A stretch of DNA of 64,000 nt, taken from assembly GCA_946122785.1 (NCBI GenBank), contig CAMGYJ010000004.1, positions 61,760,679 to 61,824,678 on the forward strand. Direction: 5' to 3'. This document shows, piece after piece, positions 34,550-45,753 of the stretch. A model generated the notes under the pieces. That model was not told the origin of the DNA. It made no database searches and saw only the letters and a list, made by a program, of their open reading frames with translations. Origin of the DNA: Linum tenue (lineage: Eukaryota; Streptophyta; Magnoliopsida; Malpighiales; Linaceae). Numbering within the stretch: position 1 is the first letter of the stretch; every line of letters starts with the position of its first letter. The position numbers and the translations under genes were made by a program.

Positions 34550-34762
34550 ATTACGAGCCATGTGCTAGCTGACCAGTAGCTGCCGAATAACACTACTGTA
34601 CTGTAAGACCCCAGAACCGGGCCTCTCTCTCATTTTGCGACAAGTAACAAAGTTCGATATATATGATCTTCTTTGAGTTCTTTCTTCTTTTGAAAGTCGA
34701 CGGTGAGCTGTGAATAGGATCTACATTTATATCCATAATCAACATACCAGAAATTAATTAGC
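34550..34762 (+). promoter_or_regulatory. Duplicated OMT promoter, first copy (drives only an OMT fragment)
   Basis: Shares ordered blocks with 35700-35959 upstream of the OMT pseudogene: CTGACCA(C)CAGTAGCTG(C/T)CGAATAACA, GACCCCAGA and TTTTGCGACAA(G)T(A)ACAAAGTTCGATAT. This shows that promoter and 5' coding sequence were duplicated together. Confidence 0.6.
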
Positions 34763-34835
34763 ATGGAGAGCTCTCCCAAGGAGTTAGTTGAAGCTCAGTC
34801 ACAGATATGGCGGTGGGCGTTCAGCCATATATATC
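34763..34835 (+). pseudogene. 5' fragment of an O-methyltransferase gene
   Basis: The ATG at 34763 opens a frame whose first about 24 residues (MESSPKELVEAQSQIWRWAF, then SH) match the start of the OMT at 50017 and the pseudogene at 35960. Homology stops abruptly near 34835 in the middle of exon 1. The following DNA, although open to 35014, shows no OMT sequence. It is therefore a truncated copy, either a partial duplication or a gene cut by an insertion or deletion. Confidence 0.8.
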
Positions 34836-35680
34836 TACCCAATTTTACACCTATGGTTTTTATGAGAGCCCATGGTGGTGAGTATAGAAACCTTGAGATT
34901 TTGGTACCCAATACACCAAGATCATACATAGCTCCATCTTCTCTCCATCAGGAAGATGAGAGACAATCCCGTAAGAGGAACGGAAGAGGCTTGATTGAGG
35001 AAGACTATATATAGAACCTCCCGGGTCGTGCACCAAGAGGCTTACCTCGTTTACTGAAATTAAGGTCGATTGTCTATTCAAGCTACTGGAACTGGTAGAT
35101 AAGGCGTGTCTGATTTTATGCATTATTACTTTGATCGAGTCCATTAGTATATTGGATGTAACCCTAATTTTTCTATTTGCTCTCAAGTTTTGATGGTCCC
35201 TCTTTTAGTCGAGTTGTTAGTATATGGTTGACTTGAATCTACAACTCTCCATTTCTTTTCTATTAGTAGCCTTTTGTGAGATTTTAGTTTTAGTTTTCAA
35301 TTATCTATGGGTCGTGTGGGGAATTCCAGTTGGCTTTTATACTCTATCTTTCCTCATAATCAATTGACCAATAGCATTTTAGTGAGGCTTTAATTATCAT
35401 TATGAAATGGGATTAAAGATACATTTCATATTTCATATTCTTAAATGATGATGTTATTTCTTTAAATGTTCGACCTTTATGTATCATCCCGATCGAAATT
35501 GAACGAATTAATAAAGTTAAATATAATATAAAAATAAAAATAGAAATACAAACATTTCCAGCCAAGTAGTCGGGTTATAAGCTAGTAATATATATACTAC
35601 CGATTTTTCACGTGGATGCAAATCTAGTTAGGTGAGGCATCTGTCCCGTACTGTCTACATATCTTTCTTTTAAGCATAAA
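34836..35680. other. Unclassified DNA between the OMT fragment and the OMT pseudogene
   Basis: The part from about 34850 to 35215 is GC-richer than its surroundings and may be a mobile-element piece that truncated the OMT copy, but no ends or target duplication could be fixed. The rest is AT-rich. Confidence 0.3.
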
Positions 35681-36402
35681 ACACGAAAACTGACATCGTG
35701 CCACCATGTGCGCTATCTGACCACCAGTAGCTGTCGAATAACATTTGTTATATCGACCCCAGATAGTTGCGATTTACGTCCATACATATATATTTCATCC
35801 TCAGATCTCTCATCTTTGCGACAATGAACAAAGTTCGATATGACCCTCTTCTTTCTTATCTGCTAGCCGATACATGCTATCAGATCAGATCGTCTTGTGA
35901 TGATTTATGTCCATTCATATATTTGGAAGATTTTATCATAGCTAGCAGGCTCAATTAGCATGGAGGAGAACTCTCAGGAGGAGTTGGTCGAAGCTCAGTC
36001 ACAGATATGGCGGTGGACGTTCAGCCACCTGATCTCCATGTCCATCAAATGCGCCATCCACCTCCGCATCCCCGACGCCGTCCACCAACACGGCGAACCC
36101 GCCGCCTCGCTTTCCCAGCTCATCTCCGCCCTCCGAATCCCGCCTTCCAAAACCCACGCTTTCCGGTGCATGATGCGCGTCCTCAGCACGCGCTCCACCG
36201 GATTCTTCTCCGTCCAACAAGAAGAAGAAGGAGAAGAGTTGTGCTACTCGTTGACTCCGGCCTCCAGGCTGCTGCTTCGCCACGCGCCTCTCAACCAGGC
36301 GTCGCTGCCGCTTCTTCACTTCCATCCGGCGGTGAGGGACTACTGCTCCGTCCTCGACACGTGGCTCCTGGAGGAAAACGACAAGGGGACAAATAACGAT
36401 GA

Positions 36403-36432
36403 TGATAATAATAATAATAATAATAATAATTA
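36403..36432 (+). repeat. (AAT/GAT)n microsatellite in OMT pseudogene exon 1
   Basis: Runs of GAT then AAT encode poly-Asp/Asn in an acidic loop and end directly in the TAG stop. The intact paralogue has a much shorter Asn run (IDNNNKR) there, so the repeat expanded in this copy. Confidence 0.85.
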
Positions 36433-37572
36433 GCGCACGGCATTCGAGGTGGTAAACGGGGCGTCGTTTTGGGACTACCTGGCCGGGTCGTCGGGTCCGG
36501 CCCGGGAGCTGAAGGGGCTGTTCTACGACGCCATGGTGAGCGACTCCAATTTGGTGGTGAATGCTCTCGTTGTTCCTACCGTCGGCGGAAGGGAGTCGTT
36601 GTTGTTCCGGGGCGTGAGGTCTTTTGTCGACGTGGCGGGCGGCACCGGGATTGTCGCGGCCGCCGTGGCGGGTGCGTTTCCTGAGATGAAGTGCGTCGTT
36701 TTGGATCTGCCGCACGTGGTGGAGGGATTGCCGGCGGCGGGGGGCCACCCCGGTAATCTGGAGTTCGTGGGTGGGGATATGTTCCGCAGCGTTCCCTCGG
36801 CTGATGCTGTCTTGCTTAAGGTAACAAAATATTGACTCAGCCCGTCCCGTCCCGACCCTCGGGGTCGGGCTTGGTCAGTTTATCTATATGGTCAGTTAGG
36901 GTCTGGTCATTTTTTGGTCATGTAAGGATTGGTTAGGGTCGGGTCAACTTAGGATAGGATCACTTTTAGCCTCGTGACCCGTAGCAGCAATTAGTGATTT
37001 GAAATTTCTCAAACCAAAAGAATGTTTAGGTACTATAATGCAATTTTAAAAATATTAAGGTACTGTAATGTATTTTGCCAAAAAATCTACACTTGTTTGT
37101 AAAAATATAAAGTTTAGGTATGAAATTATAGGGACAAATGAATTCGGGTACCAAAATGTAATTTTTCAAATATCAATTTGTTGATTTGAGCCGGCCCAAG
37201 TGGTTCAAACATGGTCAAGGGATAATAGAACCAGGTTGGACCAAGTTTGCAACTTGATCCTATAGAATCACTCGTATTTTAGGGTAGTTCTAGGGGGCAG
37301 GAAAGGATTTGGTCCAAATTTCACCCATATATTTTCGTCAATGGAATATTTTAAACCCAAAATCCTAATACTTTTTCAATGGTAACAACATGAGTTAATC
37401 TGGGGAGTAAGTACTTCATTTACGTGATAAACTAAACATGAAATTTGGATTTGTTATATATGTGTAGTCGATTTTACACAACTGGGATGATGAGTCATGT
37501 GTGAAGATATTGAAGTGTTGTAAAGCGGCGGTGTCCGGCGACGGCGACGAGGGAAAGAAAGGGAAGGTGATA

Positions 37573-37977
37573 TGTTGATATGACTTGAATCGGACTATCA
37601 GCCGCTACGACTGGTAATCGGGGGTCTCGCTGCCCGGTCAGCGAGTGGGGTCTAGGGGCAACGCCCCCGGCCCACGGTGTATGGGCTCAATGTTATTTGG
37701 GTTCGGGTTCTGGGCCTGGTCTGTAACCGTTTCCTTTGCTAGATTGGATTAGGTTTAGACCCACATGGAGAAGTACTATAAATACTTCTCATACTCCTCT
37801 GTAATCTGTAATCTCCTTGATATAGTGAAATCGGCTCTCTCTCGCCCGTGGACGTAGCTAACACACATCGTGTTAGTGAACCACGTAAATCGTGTGTCGT
37901 GTTTTCGATTCTCGCTTTCGTATTCTTGCTTTGTCGATCCCGGCGATTTCCCGATCCGTAGCAGCGCGTTTATAACA
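37573..37977 (+). repeat. 5' LTR of the Tork-like Copia element
   Basis: 405 bp with short inverted ends TGTT...AACA. A TATA box (TATAAATA, about 37777) sits in the middle and would drive the genomic RNA. Confidence 0.93.
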
Positions 37978-38030
37978 AGTGGTATCAGAGCCGCGGCTGG
38001 AAATCAGGCTAGGGTTTTCGATTCAGAAGA

Positions 38031-41000
38031 ATGACGTCGGTGAACATGAAGATCGAAAAGTTCACGGGGAAGAACAGCTTCGCTATATGGCAGATCAAGA
38101 TGCAGGCTTTATTAAAACAGCAAGGGCTGTGGGGGCCGCTGTCTGCGAAACAGAAGAAGGCAGCGGTCGATGACGATGAGTGGAATACCCTGGAGGAGAA
38201 GGCCCACTCGACCATCATGCTATCGCTGTCTGATGACGTCATCATTGAAGTCGCTGCTGAGAAGACTGCCGCGGGCTTGTGGTTGAAACTAGAGAGTCTG
38301 TACATGACTAAGTCTCTAACCAACAAGCTGCATCTCAAGCAACGGTTGTTCAGCTTGAGGATGCAAGAAGGTACGCCTTTGAGGGAACATCTCGAACAGC
38401 TTAACTCTATTTTGCTGGATCTGCGTAATATAGATGTTCAAGTTGATGACGAGGATGCTGCCCTAATCCTGCTGGTTTCTTTGCCGAGTTCATATGAGAA
38501 CTTTGTTGATTCTTTTATTGCTGGTAAAGAAAGCGTGTCGTTGGAGGATGTCAGGTCTGCTCTTCATACGAGAGAGATCAGACATAAGGCGTCCGGATCT
38601 GGTACAGGTGGTGAGGCATCGGGTTTGGCTGTTACAGGTGGAAAGGGAAAGAAGAAATCTGGTAAAGGGAATTCGAGCAAGAATTCCAAGGGTTCCGGTC
38701 CACAGCCAGGTGATGCTTGTCACAACTGTAAGGAAGTGGGGCATTGGAAGTACAACTGTCCCAAGAGAAGAGGGCAACAGAAGAAACAAGGTTCAGTTGC
38801 CGTGGCAGAAGTGGACAACAGTTCTGAAGACGATCTTGCCTTGGCTGTAGATGAGAAGGCACATCGTGGTGATGTGTGGTTTCTGGATACTGCAGCCTCA
38901 TACCATATGTCTCCGAACAGGGATTGCTTCACAACCTACGAGCAGATAGATGGTGGTAACGTGGTCATGGCTAATGGAGCTGTCTGCAAGGTTGTTGGAA
39001 TCGGGTCCATAAAGGTTCGGACACATGATGGTTCATTCTGTACCGTGAATGATGTCAGGCATGTTCCACGAATGACGAAGAACCTGATCTCCTTGAGTCT
39101 ACTCGACAGCAAGGGCTTCAGCTTCAAAGGAAAAGGTGGAGTTGTGTATGTCTGCAAGGGTTCGAGGAAGGTACTGAAGGGCGTGAAGCGTGGGACCTTG
39201 TATGCATTACAAGGGTCTGTGTTGTCTGGTTCTGCTGCAGTTGCATCGTCTCAGGTTCAACAGGAAGATATGACCACTCTCTGGCACATGAGATTGGGGC
39301 ATATGAGTGAACGGGGGATGCAAGTTCTATCGAAGAGGGATCTTCTTTGCGGGCACAAGGTGCAGAATTTGGAATTCTGTGAGCATTGTGTGTTTGGGAA
39401 GCTACATCGCAGCAAGTTTCCCAAGAAGGGTATCCACCGGACGAAGGGGATACTGGATTACCTCCACTCCGACTGTTGGGGTCCTTCACGAGTTGAATCC
39501 ATTGGAGGCAGCAGGTATTTTCTGTCTATTATTGATGATTATTCGAGATTTACTTGGATTTTCATGATGAAGCAGAAAAGTGAGGCTTTCACAAAGTTCA
39601 AGCAGTGGAAGACATTGGTGGAGAATCAGACCGGGAAGAAGATCAAGAAGCTGCGAACGGACAATGGTCTGGAGTTCTGCAGTTCTGAGTTCAACGAATT
39701 CTGCAATGATGAAGGGATTGCCCGTCATCGGACTGTTAGAGATACACCCCAGCAGAATGGCGTTGCAGAAAGGATGAACCAGACATTGTTGGAGAGAGCA
39801 CGGTGCATGCTCTCTAATGCTGGACTAGAGAGAAGATTCTGGGCAGAAGCAGTAAACATGGCATGCTTCCTGATCAACCGTGGACCTCACACAGGTATCG
39901 AGTGTAAGACTCCTTATGAGGTGTGGTATGGTAAGCCTGCTGATTACTCTTCACTGAAAGTTTTTGGGTGTCCTGTTTATTATCATGTGGATGAGGGTAA
40001 GCTGAACCCAAGGGCAAAGAAGGGTGTATTTGTGGGTTACGGAGATGGAGTTAAGGGATTTCGAGTCTGGTCACCTTCTGAGCATCGAGTTATACTTAGT
40101 AGAAATGTGATATTTGATGAGAAGTCTATGTTTAACCCCATGTTGAAGGTTACTGTTGTTGAAGGTAGCAGGAATGTTGATAAACAGGTGGAGCTGCAAA
40201 CTCTCAATGAGAGTGAGTTTGAGCACCAAGGTGGAGAAGATCAACATGATGAGGATGTCTCTGCAGAGCCAGGAAGTTCAGAGTCCAGTGCACGAGCTCA
40301 ACAGTCTATGGCTTCCGGTAGACCGAAGAGAGCGACTGCAGGAGTACCTCCACAGAGGTATGGCTTCGAGGACATGGTGGCGTATTCATTTCAGGTTGCT
40401 GAAGAAGTGGATGCAGGAGAGCCACAGTCCTATAGAGAAGCAGTTTCGGGTGGTGAAGCTGATCAGTGGCTTGCCGCAATGGGAGATGAGATGGAATCCC
40501 ATGACAGGAATCAGACTTGGGAGCTAGTCAAACGACCACAGGGAAGGAAGATTGTTACAAACAAGTGGATCTACAAGAAGAAGGAAGGAATCACTTCTAA
40601 AGAGGGCATGAAATTTAAAGCTCGGGTGGTTGCACGAGGCTTCTCGCAGAGGGAAGGAGTTGACTACAATGAGATTTTCTCACCAGTGGTCAGACATACT
40701 TCGATCAGAGTGCTACTAGCAATAGTGGCACATTATGACTTAGAGCTCGAGCAGCTAGACGTGAAGACAGCTTTCCTACATGGAGAGTTGGAGGAAGAAA
40801 TTTACATGACTCAGCCAGAAGGATTCGAGGTTCCGGGAAAAGAAGACTATGTTTGTAAGCTGAAGAAGTCCTTGTATGGACTTAAGCAATCTCCGAGGCA
40901 GTGGTACAAGAGATTTGACAGTTACATGCTTGAGCTGGGCTACAGCAGAAGTCCATATGATTGTTGTGTATATCACAACAAGGCAGAGGATGGTTCGATG

Positions 41001-41975
41001 ATATATCTAGTTCTGTATGTGGATGATATGCTCATAGCTGCGAGGTCAAAGTCTGATATCCAGAAGTTAAAGGGGCTTCTCAGTGCTGAGTTTGAGATGA
41101 AGGATTTGGGAGCTGCTCAGAAGATCTTGGGTATGGAGATTTACAGGGACAGGTCGAAGAAGAAGCTTTTCTTGTCACAGAAGAGCTACATCCAGAAGAT
41201 ACTGTCGAGGTTTGGCATGTCTTCAGCAAAGCCCTTAAATACTCCTAGTGCTTCAAATGTTCATCTATCCTCAGCCTATGCACCGCAGTCAGAGGCTGAG
41301 AAGGAGTACATGTCGAGAGTCCCATATGCTAGTGCAGTAGGTAGCTTGATGTACGCTATGGTATGCACTAGACCTGATCTTGCACATGCTGTTAGTGTTG
41401 TCAGCAGGTTTATGATACAACCTGGGAAGGAGCATTGGCAGGCTGTGAAGAGGATCTTCCGGTACCTTAAGGGTACACCTGATGTGGGGATTAGCTTCGG
41501 AAGTGATGCAGAGTGCTTGGTGTCTGGGTATTCTGACTCGGACTATGCTGGAGATGTTGACACGAGGAGATCGATGACCGGTTATGTATTCACTCTTGGG
41601 AGTTCTGTAGTGAGCTGGAAGGCAACTTTGCAGTCGGCGGTGACATTGTCTACTACTGAGGCAGAGTATATGGCGTTGACAGAAGCTGCTAAGGAGGGAA
41701 TATGGTTGAAGGGACTGGTTGGTGATCTTGGTCTACATCATGATCAGGCAGTGGTGTATTGCGACAGTTTGAGTGCAATATGCTTGGCCAAGGATCAAGT
41801 CCACCATGAGAGGACTAAGCACATCGACGTGAGGTATCATTTCTTGAGGACAGAGAAGAGGATTAAGGTGAAGAAGGTTGGCACCGCGGATAATCCTGCT
41901 GATATGTTCACGAAGCCGGTTCCACATGGCAAGTTCCAACACTGCTTGGACTTGCTGAATGTCTTGAGTGGGTGA
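38031..41975 (+). CDS. Copia gag-pol polyprotein (Tork/Tnt1-like), intact
   Basis: 1314 residues in one frame. Gag occupies residues 1 to about 225, then a CX2CX4HX4C zinc knuckle (C230, C233, H238, C243). The protease has DTAAS at D286, the variant seen in Tnt1-type elements. Integrase has an HHCC site (H419, H424, C450, C453) and the catalytic triad D481, D544, E580, with 35 residues between the last two. Reverse transcriptase has [19 protein letters not shown] and catalytic YVDD at about 996-999. RNase H has [16 protein letters not shown] and HIDVRYHF. No stop or frameshift. The order PR-INT-RT-RH defines Copia; the Tork lineage is inferred from gag and protease. Confidence 0.96.
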   Translation: MTSVNMKIEKFTGKNSFAIWQIKMQALLKQQGLWGPLSAKQKKAAVDDDEWNTLEEKAHSTIMLSLSDDVIIEVAAEKTAAGLWLKLESLYMTKSLTNKLHLKQRLFSLRMQEGTPLREHLEQLNSILLDLRNIDVQVDDEDAALILLVSLPSSYENFVDSFIAGKESVSLEDVRSALHTREIRHKASGSGTGGEASGLAVTGGKGKKKSGKGNSSKNSKGSGPQPGDACHNCKEVGHWKYNCPKRRGQQKKQGSVAVAEVDNSSEDDLALAVDEKAHRGDVWFLDTAASYHMSPNRDCFTTYEQIDGGNVVMANGAVCKVVGIGSIKVRTHDGSFCTVNDVRHVPRMTKNLISLSLLDSKGFSFKGKGGVVYVCKGSRKVLKGVKRGTLYALQGSVLSGSAAVASSQVQQEDMTTLWHMRLGHMSERGMQVLSKRDLLCGHKVQNLEFCEHCVFGKLHRSKFPKKGIHRTKGILDYLHSDCWGPSRVESIGGSRYFLSIIDDYSRFTWIFMMKQKSEAFTKFKQWKTLVENQTGKKIKKLRTDNGLEFCSSEFNEFCNDEGIARHRTVRDTPQQNGVAERMNQTLLERARCMLSNAGLERRFWAEAVNMACFLINRGPHTGIECKTPYEVWYGKPADYSSLKVFGCPVYYHVDEGKLNPRAKKGVFVGYGDGVKGFRVWSPSEHRVILSRNVIFDEKSMFNPMLKVTVVEGSRNVDKQVELQTLNESEFEHQGGEDQHDEDVSAEPGSSESSARAQQSMASGRPKRATAGVPPQRYGFEDMVAYSFQVAEEVDAGEPQSYREAVSGGEADQWLAAMGDEMESHDRNQTWELVKRPQGRKIVTNKWIYKKKEGITSKEGMKFKARVVARGFSQREGVDYNEIFSPVVRHTSIRVLLAIVAHYDLELEQLDVKTAFLHGELEEEIYMTQPEGFEVPGKEDYVCKLKKSLYGLKQSPRQWYKRFDSYMLELGYSRSPYDCCVYHNKAEDGSMIYLVLYVDDMLIAARSKSDIQKLKGLLSAEFEMKDLGAAQKILGMEIYRDRSKKKLFLSQKSYIQKILSRFGMSSAKPLNTPSASNVHLSSAYAPQSEAEKEYMSRVPYASAVGSLMYAMVCTRPDLAHAVSVVSRFMIQPGKEHWQAVKRIFRYLKGTPDVGISFGSDAECLVSGYSDSDYAGDVDTRRSMTGYVFTLGSSVVSWKATLQSAVTLSTTEAEYMALTEAAKEGIWLKGLVGDLGLHHDQAVVYCDSLSAICLAKDQVHHERTKHIDVRYHFLRTEKRIKVKKVGTADNPADMFTKPVPHGKFQHCLDLLNVLSG

Positions 41976-42073
41976 CTCCGCCCTACGGGGCATTGATGGC
42001 GGGAGAGAGAGAGAGAAGGAGCAGAGTACATCAGAGATTTCAGAGGAAGAGGATTCAAGTCAAGGTGGAGATT

Positions 42074-42478
42074 TGTTGATATGACTTGAATCGGACTATC
42101 AGCCGCTACGACTGGTAATCGGGGGTCTCGCTGCCCGGTCAGCGAGTGGGGTCTAGGGGCAACGCCCCCGGCCCACGGTGTATGGGCTCAATGTTATTTG
42201 GGTTCGGGTTCTGGGCCTGGTCTGTAACCGTTTCCTTTGCTAGATTGGATTAGGTTTAGACCCACATGGAGAAGTACTATAAATACTTCTCATACTCCTC
42301 TGTAATCTGTAATCTCCTTGATATAGTGAAATCGGCTCTCTCTCGCCCGTGGACGTAGCTAACACACATCGTGTTAGTGAACCACGTAAATCGTGTGTCG
42401 TGTTTTCGATTCTCGCTTTCGTATTCTTGCTTTGTCGATCCCGGCGATTTCCCGATCCGTAGCAGCGCGTTTATAACA
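42074..42478 (+). repeat. 3' LTR of the Tork-like Copia element
   Basis: Reads as identical to the 5' LTR at 37573-37977 over all 405 bp. The OMT exon 2 resumes directly after the target duplication. Confidence 0.93.
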
Positions 42479-42910
42479 TGATAGTAATAGACATGGTGAT
42501 GTCGGAAGTTGGGAGTGACGACGATGATTTGTCTCGTGAAATCCAGCTCTGCTTCGATCTGATGATGGCGACATTGCTAAATGGCAAGGAACGGAATGAA
42601 ATGGAGTGGAAGGGACTGTTTGAGGAGGCCGGTTTTAGTAACTATAAGATCGTTGGCAAGATCGGCCCAAGATCTATCATTGAAGTTTATCCTTGACTAT
42701 GGAGTCGATGTATAATTAGCACATTATATGTTTAACGTTAAGTTATACATTTATTTGTATTCATACTTTAATTTCCGTACAAATTGACATTTTTACGTTT
42801 TTGTGCTAATACATCCCCTGTTGTGGAAATTTGAAATAAGACATAGTTTCCGGTTTCCACCATAATATTGTTGTAAGCAAGTGGTTAATTACTATACATG
42901 TATCTCTTTT

Positions 42911-43655
42911 AACAACTCGAGTTATTAGAACCAATTGTTCTTGACATGACATTAGAGTCTTCTATGACATTGATGTCTATTGTCTTAAATTGTATAAGAT
43001 CCATAATTGATGCTCTCCCAATAACTCGAGTTATTGGGACCATCTAGTTGATGATATGGTATCAAAATTGGTTCGACTGAGTGGTAATTAATGTGTTTGA
43101 ATCTCCACGACTCTCAATATTAACAGTTGATTAAAGCATAAAGTAAGGTGGGTATGTGCAAATTAACTTCAATGACGTTAGTTGGCTTTCATTTGAGAGT
43201 GTGTGTAAGAGAGTGGTATAAAATCCACATATAATTAACCTTCTCCCAACAACCCGAGTTATAAGGATCAACTCGTTATTGACAATGTATTAGAGTTGGT
43301 TTGTCCTTGAGGTTACGTGTTTAACCCCTCACGACCCCCAATATTAATTGTTCTCCTTAAAGCACATGGTATAGCAAGCCTGTGTAAACTTCAAGCCACG
43401 AGTTGACTTTTATTTGAGGGGCATGTAAGAAAGCGATTAATTATCATACATGGACATCTTCTAACAATTTGAGTTATTAAGATAAGTTGGTTTGTGACAT
43501 GGTATATCAGAGCCTTCTGTGACTGAGAGGTACTCGGTTTGAATCCCAGTGACCCCCATTTATTAAGCACGTTGTATTCAGACCTGTACAAAGTTCAAAT
43601 CCATATATATATGGTGACTTTCGTTTGAGGGACTGCAAAATGTGATGATCACCCG
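42911..43655. repeat. Imperfect tandem array, about 220-bp unit, tRNA-like box motifs
   Basis: Units begin near 42911 (short), 43018, 43248 and 43463, each opening with AACAA(C/T)TCGAGTTATTA-like sequence. They then carry a (G)ACATGGTATCAGAG-like phrase, a GTTTGAATC(T/C)C box, a CGACCCCCAATATTAA-like phrase and TTTGAGGG. GTTTGAATCC resembles a tRNA B box, and GGTATCAGAG resembles a PBS, so a TRIM- or SINE-derived tandem repeat is likely. No ORF. Confidence 0.6.
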
Positions 43656-43854
43656 AGTTCTAGGACCTCCTATGAAAAGGAATGGCGGGTCTCAGTGACT
43701 CATTATCATGCCAATGATCAAGTTAGAATGAGAATGTGGAAAAAGAAACAATTATAGTTTTTTAGTGAAAGAATCCTATGTTTTAAACTAGTTTTTTACT
43801 CGACATGTTGGCCGAAGAATATAATTTTATCATTTGTATAAACAAATTCGTTTG

Positions 43855-44255
43855 GGTACGTCGACCATTATTTGCACTTTTCGGTCAATCTATTTCTAAC
43901 TGCGATCAACCTAATACATTATGGTGGTTGTTCTGATGAAAACTCACGGTCGACCATTACAATATAGCGGTTGACCATTTGAAGTTAAGTTGATACATTA
44001 ATGATCGAACACAACAAAACATCGGTCGGCCTTTTTATTTTAGTCAGAAGCAAAATGATGGACCGTAAACGTAGGGAGGTCGACCACTTGATGACAATCA
44101 TTTCCGAAATGGTCGACCATTTACAGAAAAAGATCGATCAGATACAAGAATAAAGTGTTCTATCCATTTATCCATCCCCCTTTGAAGTGTAACAAAGATC
44201 AAAAGTGTTGGTTTATCAGTTGACTAAATACAGTAAAAGGTCGACCGAATACAGG
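43855..44255. repeat. Cluster of palindromic GGTCGACC motifs
   Basis: GTCGACCAT at 43860, GGTCGACCA at 43948, GGTTGACCA at 43969, AGGTCGACCA at 44077, the 10-bp palindrome TGGTCGACCA at 44110 and GGTCGACC at 44239 lie within 390 bp, often followed by TTTACAG or GAATACAGG. This looks like the subterminal or body repeat of a DNA transposon, but I found no TIR pair. Confidence 0.55.
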
Positions 44256-44743
44256 AAATTCAGCTTATGACCCTTGGACTTTTTTGCTTATGTATGTCAA
44301 TGTGGGTGGTTCGTTGCTCGTACAAATTACATTTGAGACCAAGAGAATCAGTCCTAAATCATGATAGCAAGGACCCATAACTTCATAACATAACAATTTA
44401 GCACACTAACAAGAAATACAATAAAACACACCTCATAATTGTTCACACATACCTGAAATAAAAAACCACATAATATCAATCCACATTTAAAGTTGTTTCA
44501 AACCAAATTTTCTTTAAGACTTAACAACAAAAAAACACAATCTAAAACACATTGACATTGAACTATTTTACAAGAAGACAAAGAGAAAACACTTCATAAA
44601 TGAATTAGAGATATGATGAGTAATTGAATCTAAAAAAGAGTTGAGAGATGGAGTGTTAAAATTTCTTTTGGATTAAAATATGATTTTAAGAAGGTCAAAA
44701 GAGTAGAAATACAAATAGACAGTAATGTAATATAATATACATA

Positions 44744-45213
44744 GTTCAAAAAAGCACGCTTAACCTTACGCTTAGTCACGCCTAAGCGCAAGGCAATGGA
44801 AAAACGCTTCGCTTAGGGGTTTCACGCCTAATTAGAGTGTGGAACACTTCAATGAAGTAAGACGACATATAAGTCTCTCCTAAACATCTCTAGATGGAGC
44901 TAGGAAGTCAACATTAAAGTAGAAATTAACATCAACTACGAAATTAATTTTATATATCAATATTTTCAATATCTCAAGAACTTTGTGAGCTATTGATCTA
45001 TAAATCTATGAATTCTTGAGCTATGTTCTTATCATTAAGTGTTGAGTAAGTTATTAATCATTTAAACTGAAGTGAGAAAGTGTTGTAGATTATTATTCCA
45101 TTCATCATGCAGTGCGAATAACTATTTTCTTCCAACGTCTAGGCACGCTTAGTCTACGCCTATGCACTAGGCAAAGGCTCAACGCCCGCCTTATGCCTAA
45201 CGCCTTTTTGAAC
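44744..45213. mobile_element. MITE-like element with GTTCAAAAA(A/G)GC ends
   Basis: Left end GTTCAAAAAAGCACGC and inverted right end GTTCAAAAAGGCGTTAGGC form imperfect terminal inverted repeats. Both ends carry degenerate CGCTTAG/GCCTAAGCGC/AGGCAAAG motifs common in plant MITEs of this look. The target duplication could not be read. AT-rich non-coding centre. Confidence 0.5.
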
Positions 45214-45753
45214 CTTTATAGAGGATCCAGAACTGATCGAACAATCACTCCAAACATATCAAAACAGACTAGGTCACGCGACCTAGATCATAAAGTGCCA
45301 TCACTAGAATCCAGTTGTTGAGATGAGAAAATGATACTAGGATAATGACGTTCATTTGGAAAGTCACGCCACCTTGAGAATGGGTAAGGACACAAAAATA
45401 TAGTAGAATGCTGGTGCGGCAAGGGAGAATCGAACCTAGCTGAGGGGAAGAGAAGTTAGTAAACCTTACCAGTTGACTAGAAGGATTTTTGTAGTTGTAT
45501 TAACCTCGAGGCTTTTTATACTATTTAAACTAATTTAGAATCAAATAAAAATTAAAACCTATTCTTATTTTTTTATTCCAAATCCCCAATTCAGAAACTT
45601 TCGATTTCTCCTTCCCAGAACAAGCTCCGCTGCCGCAAACCCTCAACCACCACACCAATTCATCTTGACTTTCGTCCTATTGCAGATGGCCATGTCTGGT
45701 GATCTACTCATCATCATCTTCTCGCGTTGATCCTCTTCGCGGTCCGCGATAGC

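Larger units (their letters stand above)
37573..42478 (+). mobile_element. Full-length Ty1/Copia retrotransposon, Tork/Tnt1-like, inside OMT exon 2
   Basis: LTRs at 37573-37977 and 42074-42478 are each 405 bp, begin TGTTGATATG and end TTATAACA, and look identical base for base. The 5-bp target duplication TGATA is perfect (37568-37572 and 42479-42483). The primer binding site TGGTATCAGAGC (37980-37991) is complementary to the initiator tRNA-Met 3' end. A purine-rich AAGGTGGAGA tract precedes the 3' LTR. Inside is one uninterrupted gag-pol ORF. All parts needed for activity appear intact, and LTR identity implies a very recent insertion. Confidence 0.96.
35960..42696 (+). pseudogene. Class II O-methyltransferase pseudogene: nonsense codon plus Copia insertion
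   Basis: Exon 1 is 35960-36820; exon 2 is 37468-37572 continued at 42484-42696. It would have been a SAM-dependent small-molecule OMT, close to the intact gene at 50017. Three defects are visible. TAG at 36431-36433 follows an (AAT)n run, where the paralogue has AAG. A 4.9-kb Copia element splits exon 2 between the codons for KVI and VIDMV. The first exon-2 codon is TCG (Ser) where the paralogue has TGG (Trp). Otherwise the frame is preserved: DVAGGTG SAM site, [23 protein letters not shown] and the RSIIEVYP end. The intron (36821-37467) holds degenerate GGTCGGG-type repeats. Confidence 0.93.

Noticed and set aside
34836..35014. OMT fragment continuing to 35014 as a short functional protein
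   Set aside because: OMT homology ends near codon 24; the rest is unrelated DNA without a SAM-binding site.
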